This document shows, piece after piece, positions 6,527 through 10,125 of a stretch of DNA of 10,125 bases (position 1 is the stretch's first letter; every line of letters begins with the position of its first letter). Location of the stretch: positions 1 to 10,125 of the forward strand of contig JANBQS010000949.1 of assembly GCA_027577415.1 (NCBI GenBank), in the 5' to 3' direction. This DNA comes from Coemansia sp. RSA 922. Taxonomy: Eukaryota; Kickxellomycota; Kickxellomycetes; Kickxellales; Kickxellaceae. The translations under genes were made by a program, and so were the position numbers. The notes below the pieces were generated by a model. That model saw only the letters and a program-made list of their open reading frames with translations. It made no database searches and was not told the DNA's origin.

Positions 6527-9133
6527 ATGTCTAACTCGGCAAAGGCGCCACTACTGTTTATCAGACTCCCTCGAAATGTGGTCGAGAAGCTGCAAAGTAC
6601 GCCTCCAAATGAGACGCAGTTGATTCTAGGTGGAAAAGAGAGAATACTCAACGGCTCACTCATCATTGGCTCTTCTCGGTACGACGTTCGATATTCTTCT
6701 GATCGAGCTAGCACACCGGCGCTGTTATTCCAGGGTGGCTCACCACAATCGGCTAGTAGCGAGGGCTGGGCTAGTTGGAAGCAGCGCGGCAAAGCCATGG
6801 GAAGGCTCGCCTTTGATCCGAAGAACAAACTATCCGGAGCAGTTGGCTCCTCTGCCTTGGCCAACGTCGCAAAAGCTGTGAAATCCTCGCCAACACAGCC
6901 GCCAGATGAGGCCTTGTTGTCGGCCCTGCACGCGCAAGCATCGTCGTCTGCTGCAAAGTCGCCTCCACAGAAGAAGTCTGGAATAGTTCGCCACAACCGT
7001 GAATTGCTGCGTGATAAAATTCTGCACATGTTGGCGCTGGCGCCAGCAGACGAATTGGAACTGGTCGACCGTCTCAAGAGTCCAAGCAGCGCGGTGTTGG
7101 ACGTACTTGGAGTGCTGGCAAAGAAAACCGATACGACGTGGACGCTGCTCCCAGAGCAATACAAGCACGTTCAGATCGAGTCCTGGTCACAATACAGCGC
7201 TCGGGAAAGAGAAAAGGTGACTGATAACGCACTGGCTGCCTTTGACGTCCTTGGTCTTGCTCTGGATAATTCGGAGCGGCGGCGAGTGCTGCAAATACAA
7301 GGGCGATTGGCAAATGGACCTGCGCCTGTTCAGTCGACGAATGTGGCGACTAACTCTGCAGCATCCTTGAAAAGCTCATCGGTACCCTCTATCAGCCTGC
7401 CCAAGGATGGGCCCACGCCCAAGAAGAAACCAGTTCGCTCAGTGATTGCCCCGACACTTGCGAAGAAGCTGAAGGTAGAGTCGAACAAGGAGGTCAAGCG
7501 TATATCGGGAGTGCCGGCTAGCGCTTCTGGAGCTACAACGGCAGCTTCGCCAGAAGCGTCAACGAGTGCTAGAGGCAATCCGACGCATACGGCACCAGTG
7601 ATGGACGCTAGTGCTCGAGAGCCACCAAGATCTGCGGGGCGACCAGCTCGGCCAGTGCCGACGTCAGCACAAAAGCCGAATGTCAGCCGCCCGGGTGATG
7701 ATGCCGGCGAGCTACACCGAGCGGTTCCAGAAAGTACGGGCTCATGGAGCCAGACGGGTAAATCGACCTCTGAGCAACGGAGACAGGGAAGCATATCCTC
7801 CAGCGTTCCTGTTACCGCCATTGCCGGGTCTGAGAATGCCAGCAGCTTCCGCGCCAGTCCGCCAAGACTTGAGCCAGATAGCAGTCCGCACATGCCACAG
7901 AGCCGCCTGTCAGCACATGGTGGCCAGTACCGTCGAGCGCGCGGTCTATCCGACAGCAATAACCAGACTTTGTATACCGACTCTGAGTACCGTCGTCAGC
8001 AGTGGGCTGCAGATGCTAGCTCGCCACCAGCGAGTAGGCGTGGTAGATCTCGCAGCCGCTCCAACAGCCGCGCCTTACGTGCTCAACGTCTCGGCGACCC
8101 GGTAGTAACTGTGGCGGTCGAGAGCACTCAGGTCGATGTGGATAAGGTGCCACAGCATGTCCCTGTGCGGTCACGTCCCCTGAAGGCGCAGATTCACGAG
8201 ATTCAAGCAAGGCTAGCGCATAACATAGCCGAGGAACGTGCGCGCGGGGCTAATGCTACCGTTGGCGAACGCAATAACCACAACATTGGCAAGGACTCGC
8301 GCGCGGAGTCGCTATCGCCAACGGAAGACCTAGACAGATCGCGCTCGCCATCTCCTGTTGTATCAATTGAGCGTGTAGAGACGCTTGACGATTTGTGTGA
8401 TCTGCAAGCGCTTTTGGCCACAACGTACGCCGAGTACAGCCAGTTACGCCTCAAGATAGACAGCCACTGTACCGAGTATGCGCCTCTGTTTGACGAGCTG
8501 GATATCGCCCGCGCGGCATGTACTGAGGCCGTTGGAGTGGCGGTGAATGAGCGCAGGTCCAGCGAGGCGGACCGCGAGGAAGGTGAAGAAGTTCCGGGTG
8601 ATGCGCCTGTTACGAGTGCGCTTGCTATGACTATCGACCCAACCACTGAAAAGTGCACACCAGATGGCAGTCGCTTGTACTGGGCCGAAACGGATGATGG
8701 TGCCTGGCTGGCCGACAGTGCTGACGCTGTTATTGGTATGTGCGCTGGCGACAGTGATCAGCAGCCCACTCACATGCGCGAGCTGCTTCCTGAAGAGGCA
8801 CGCGTGCTAAGAGCAAACCAGGCCATCGTGGATCAGTACAAAGAGCTCGACAGCAGCGACGTACGTCACTGGGTGAGGCGGTATCTTCGCTTGCATGTGC
8901 AGGTAGAGCAAATGAGCCTTGAACTAACGCAGGCCCACGAGCGTATTACCAACGACCTTTTGTCGCAGTTTGATGACCTGCGAGACGAACTTGGCGATGA
9001 CTTGGTAGACGACGCAATTGCCGAAGCCAACGATGCTACTGACGACGACGACGAAGGAGGAAACGCTGCTGATCGTATACTTACCATTGGTGCATATAGA
9101 GACGATGTTGCTACGACGAGCACTGACTTTTAA
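6527..9133 (+). CDS. ELL: RNA polymerase II elongation factor ELL
   Basis: One uninterrupted coding exon encodes 868 aa. ELL proteins raise the elongation rate of RNA polymerase II by suppressing pausing and act in super/little elongation complexes in the nucleus. Residues about 8-70 form the N-terminal ELL domain. Residues about 150-255 hold the conserved winged-helix part (RHNRELLRDKILHMLALAP, then LVDRLK, DTTWTLLPEQYKHVQIESWSQYS). Residues 260-615 are a long, low-complexity Ser/Pro/Ala/Arg linker with RS-type runs (SRRGRSRSRSNSR at about 503-515, DRSRSPSP at 603-610) and a basic KKKPVR/KKLK segment (299-316), a likely nuclear signal. Residues about 619-662 resemble the first half of the occludin-homology domain (YAEYSQLRLKIDSH) and 766-810 its second half (DQYKELD..RRYLRLHVQVEQM); the tail is acidic (DDDDEGG). 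The first ATG of the open frame is used. Overall identity is firm for the N-terminal domain, less so for the split C-terminal one. Confidence 0.85.
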   Translation: MSNSAKAPLLFIRLPRNVVEKLQSTPPNETQLILGGKERILNGSLIIGSSRYDVRYSSDRASTPALLFQGGSPQSASSEGWASWKQRGKAMGRLAFDPKNKLSGAVGSSALANVAKAVKSSPTQPPDEALLSALHAQASSSAAKSPPQKKSGIVRHNRELLRDKILHMLALAPADELELVDRLKSPSSAVLDVLGVLAKKTDTTWTLLPEQYKHVQIESWSQYSAREREKVTDNALAAFDVLGLALDNSERRRVLQIQGRLANGPAPVQSTNVATNSAASLKSSSVPSISLPKDGPTPKKKPVRSVIAPTLAKKLKVESNKEVKRISGVPASASGATTAASPEASTSARGNPTHTAPVMDASAREPPRSAGRPARPVPTSAQKPNVSRPGDDAGELHRAVPESTGSWSQTGKSTSEQRRQGSISSSVPVTAIAGSENASSFRASPPRLEPDSSPHMPQSRLSAHGGQYRRARGLSDSNNQTLYTDSEYRRQQWAADASSPPASRRGRSRSRSNSRALRAQRLGDPVVTVAVESTQVDVDKVPQHVPVRSRPLKAQIHEIQARLAHNIAEERARGANATVGERNNHNIGKDSRAESLSPTEDLDRSRSPSPVVSIERVETLDDLCDLQALLATTYAEYSQLRLKIDSHCTEYAPLFDELDIARAACTEAVGVAVNERRSSEADREEGEEVPGDAPVTSALAMTIDPTTEKCTPDGSRLYWAETDDGAWLADSADAVIGMCAGDSDQQPTHMRELLPEEARVLRANQAIVDQYKELDSSDVRHWVRRYLRLHVQVEQMSLELTQAHERITNDLLSQFDDLRDELGDDLVDDAIAEANDATDDDDEGGNAADRILTIGAYRDDVATTSTDF

Positions 9134-9200
9134 CCGATTTTGATATATTGAGTTGATAAATGCAAGAGAGTTGCTGGATCACATGCACCTACACTTAAAT

Positions 9201-9235
9201 CTGGACTGTGCGTCAAAATACCTGCACAGATCCAG
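9201..9235 (+). repeat. hairpin 67 nt after the ELL stop codon
   Basis: CTGGACTGTGC (9201-9211) pairs with GCACAG-A-TCCAG (9224-9235): eleven base pairs with one bulged A at 9230 and a 12-nt loop. A second upstream copy of the 5' arm, CTGGATC at 9174-9180, is an exact 7-bp partner for GATCCAG at 9229-9235 and would compete with it. It may be a 3'-end or stability element of the ELL mRNA. Fungal genes do not use hairpin terminators, so a terminator call is not made. Confidence 0.5.
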
Positions 9236-9375
9236 TTTATCCAAAGGGGCCATCACAAACTCGAAAGATTGCCCTGCTCTCCTTTCTTTTACCTTTTTCT
9301 ATTAAGCGTGCACTTGGCTACACAATCCTAATTTCTCGCATTTACACATCTTTCGCCCTTTGAGTGGAGCGCCCC

Positions 9376-9456
9376 ATGCCAGTGCCGCTGTCACATTCCA
9401 ACCCTCCCTTGCGTTCGACGCTTTCCGTCTCTCCCTTTTCCCCCGTCTCCTCCTAG
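9376..9456 (+). other. upstream ORF (26 codons) before the transporter gene
   Basis: An ATG at 9376 opens a 26-codon frame, rich in Ser and Pro, that ends with TAG at 9454-9456, 13 nt before the transporter start. If transcription starts upstream of 9376 it would be scanned first and could lower translation of the main frame. If a leader intron ends at 9456, it is removed instead. No conservation evidence is available here. Confidence 0.3.
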
Positions 9457-9469
9457 TTGGCTTCGCCTA

Positions 9470-10125
9470 ATGACCAGAGACATGCAGCACGAGTACACGG
9501 AGTTGGCCGACATGGCCCGCGCACCTGGCAGGCCTGCAGTAACAGCAGAGTCGACGTATGACCCCGTCACTGCATCGGCGACCATGCAGCGGCGACACAG
9601 AGTTGCTGGCCTGTTAGACGATCCTGAGCTTCGCAAGCACGCACTCGTCGTCGTAACCTATGTGCTGCTTTGGTATACGTTCTCTGGCGTGCTCTCAGTG
9701 TACAACAAATGGCTGTTTGGTGCCTCTGAGCGTGACTTTCCGTTCCCGCTGTTTGTTGGCTCTATACACATGGTGGTCCAGTACACACTTGCTACCGCCT
9801 GCATCTGGATGTTCCCCAGCTTGCGGCCGTCGCAGTCGCCGACTTGGCGCGTGTATCTGACTCGCGTAGTGCCGTGCGGCATTGCCTCAGCGCTAGATAT
9901 TGGACTGAGCAATATCAGCTTGCGCACAATTACGTTGACGTTTTACACAATGTGCAAGTCGTCAAACTTGGGGTTCGTGCTGGTGTTTGCGTTCATCTTT
10001 GGCCTGGAGCGCCCGCGAGTGGCGCTGATAGCAATTATTGTTGTAATCTCGGTCGGCGTTGCGCTGATGGCTGCTGGCGAAGTCGACTTTGTGTTGTCTG
10101 GGTTCTTGGAGGCCATTACCTCGTC
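9470..10125 (+). CDS. SLC35C2-like transporter of the TPT / nucleotide-sugar transporter family, 3' end outside the window
   Basis: The first 218 codons are present and the gene runs off the right edge. The drug/metabolite-transporter superfamily members of this type have ten membrane helices and move nucleotide sugars or phosphorylated sugars across Golgi or ER membranes; human SLC35C2 and fungal relatives have no firmly established substrate. Residues 1-56 are a hydrophilic cytosolic tail. Hydrophobic helices follow at about 57-76, 93-115, 131-147, 150-162, 166-180 and 184-203. Family signatures are WYTFSGVLSVYNKWLF (68-83), FPLFVGSIHMVVQY (92-105), ALDIGLSNISL (141-151) and FYTMCKSSNLGFVLVFAF (158-175). 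The ATG at 9470 is the first in frame after the pyrimidine-rich leader, and Met5 and Met15 are alternatives. No intron is needed in the part seen. Substrate remains unassigned. Confidence 0.87.
   Translation, partial: MTRDMQHEYTELADMARAPGRPAVTAESTYDPVTASATMQRRHRVAGLLDDPELRKHALVVVTYVLLWYTFSGVLSVYNKWLFGASERDFPFPLFVGSIHMVVQYTLATACIWMFPSLRPSQSPTWRVYLTRVVPCGIASALDIGLSNISLRTITLTFYTMCKSSNLGFVLVFAFIFGLERPRVALIAIIVVISVGVALMAAGEVDFVLSGFLEAITS

Larger units (their letters stand above)
9134..9469 (+). other. ELL 3' region and leader of the transporter gene
   Basis: This 336 bp gap separates two co-directional genes. The first 110 bp should hold the ELL 3' UTR and contain a strong hairpin (9201-9235). 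The rest, 9260-9469, is very rich in pyrimidines on the plus strand (runs of CTTT, CCCTTTTCCCCC), typical of fungal promoters. A TCCTCCTAG acceptor-like site ends at 9456, so a leader intron is possible, but I cannot place a donor with confidence. No AATAAA was found. Confidence 0.5.

Noticed and set aside
6511..7959. Minus-strand open frames of 217 and 209 codons inside ELL (6511-7164, 7330-7959)
   Set aside because: Low-complexity antisense frames created by codon bias in ELL; the sense strand carries a clear ELL domain and linker.

Overview
This window looks like nuclear DNA of a filamentous, probably early-diverging fungus. That is an inference, based on compact gene spacing (about 160 to 340 bp), short spliceosomal introns (74 to 104 nt where I could place them), CpG-rich coding and intergenic DNA, and a gene set of eukaryotic housekeeping proteins: a mitoribosomal protein, a MutL homologue, AATF/Bfr2, ELL and an SLC35C2-type transporter. 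No rRNA, tRNA, CRISPR or bacterial-style operon was seen.

Layout. Positions 1 to about 980 form an AT-rich block with almost no CpG, unlike the rest of the window. It holds one possible two-exon gene of unknown function on the minus strand (716 to 180). Positions 981 to 1267 are native-looking intergenic DNA. Three genes then run in tandem on the minus strand: mitochondrial ribosomal protein mL46 (2056 to 1268, one exon), a MutL-family protein closest to human PMS1/yeast Mlh2 (4168 to 2217, four exons rebuilt here, 567 aa), and the nucleolar protein AATF/Bfr2 (6218 to 4329, three exons rebuilt here, 560 aa). A 308 bp region between divergent start codons separates AATF from ELL, an RNA polymerase II elongation factor on the plus strand (6527 to 9133, 868 aa, one coding exon). 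After a 336 bp gap with a strong hairpin and an upstream ORF, an SLC35C2-like TPT/nucleotide-sugar-transporter-family gene starts at 9470 and runs off the right edge.

The genes do not form a pathway; they are unrelated housekeeping functions packed closely, as is usual in small fungal genomes. AATF and ELL are head to head and could share a promoter region. The exon models are supported independently: each spliced total is a multiple of three, and each junction restores a conserved family motif.

Points most worth a second look: the CpG-depleted block at the left edge; the MutL homologue, which keeps the overall fold motifs but has lost the catalytic Glu, the GFRGEAL motif and most of its C-terminal domain; a GC-AG intron in that gene; a 10-nt first coding exon in AATF; and an ELL occludin-homology domain that seems split by an insertion of about 100 residues.
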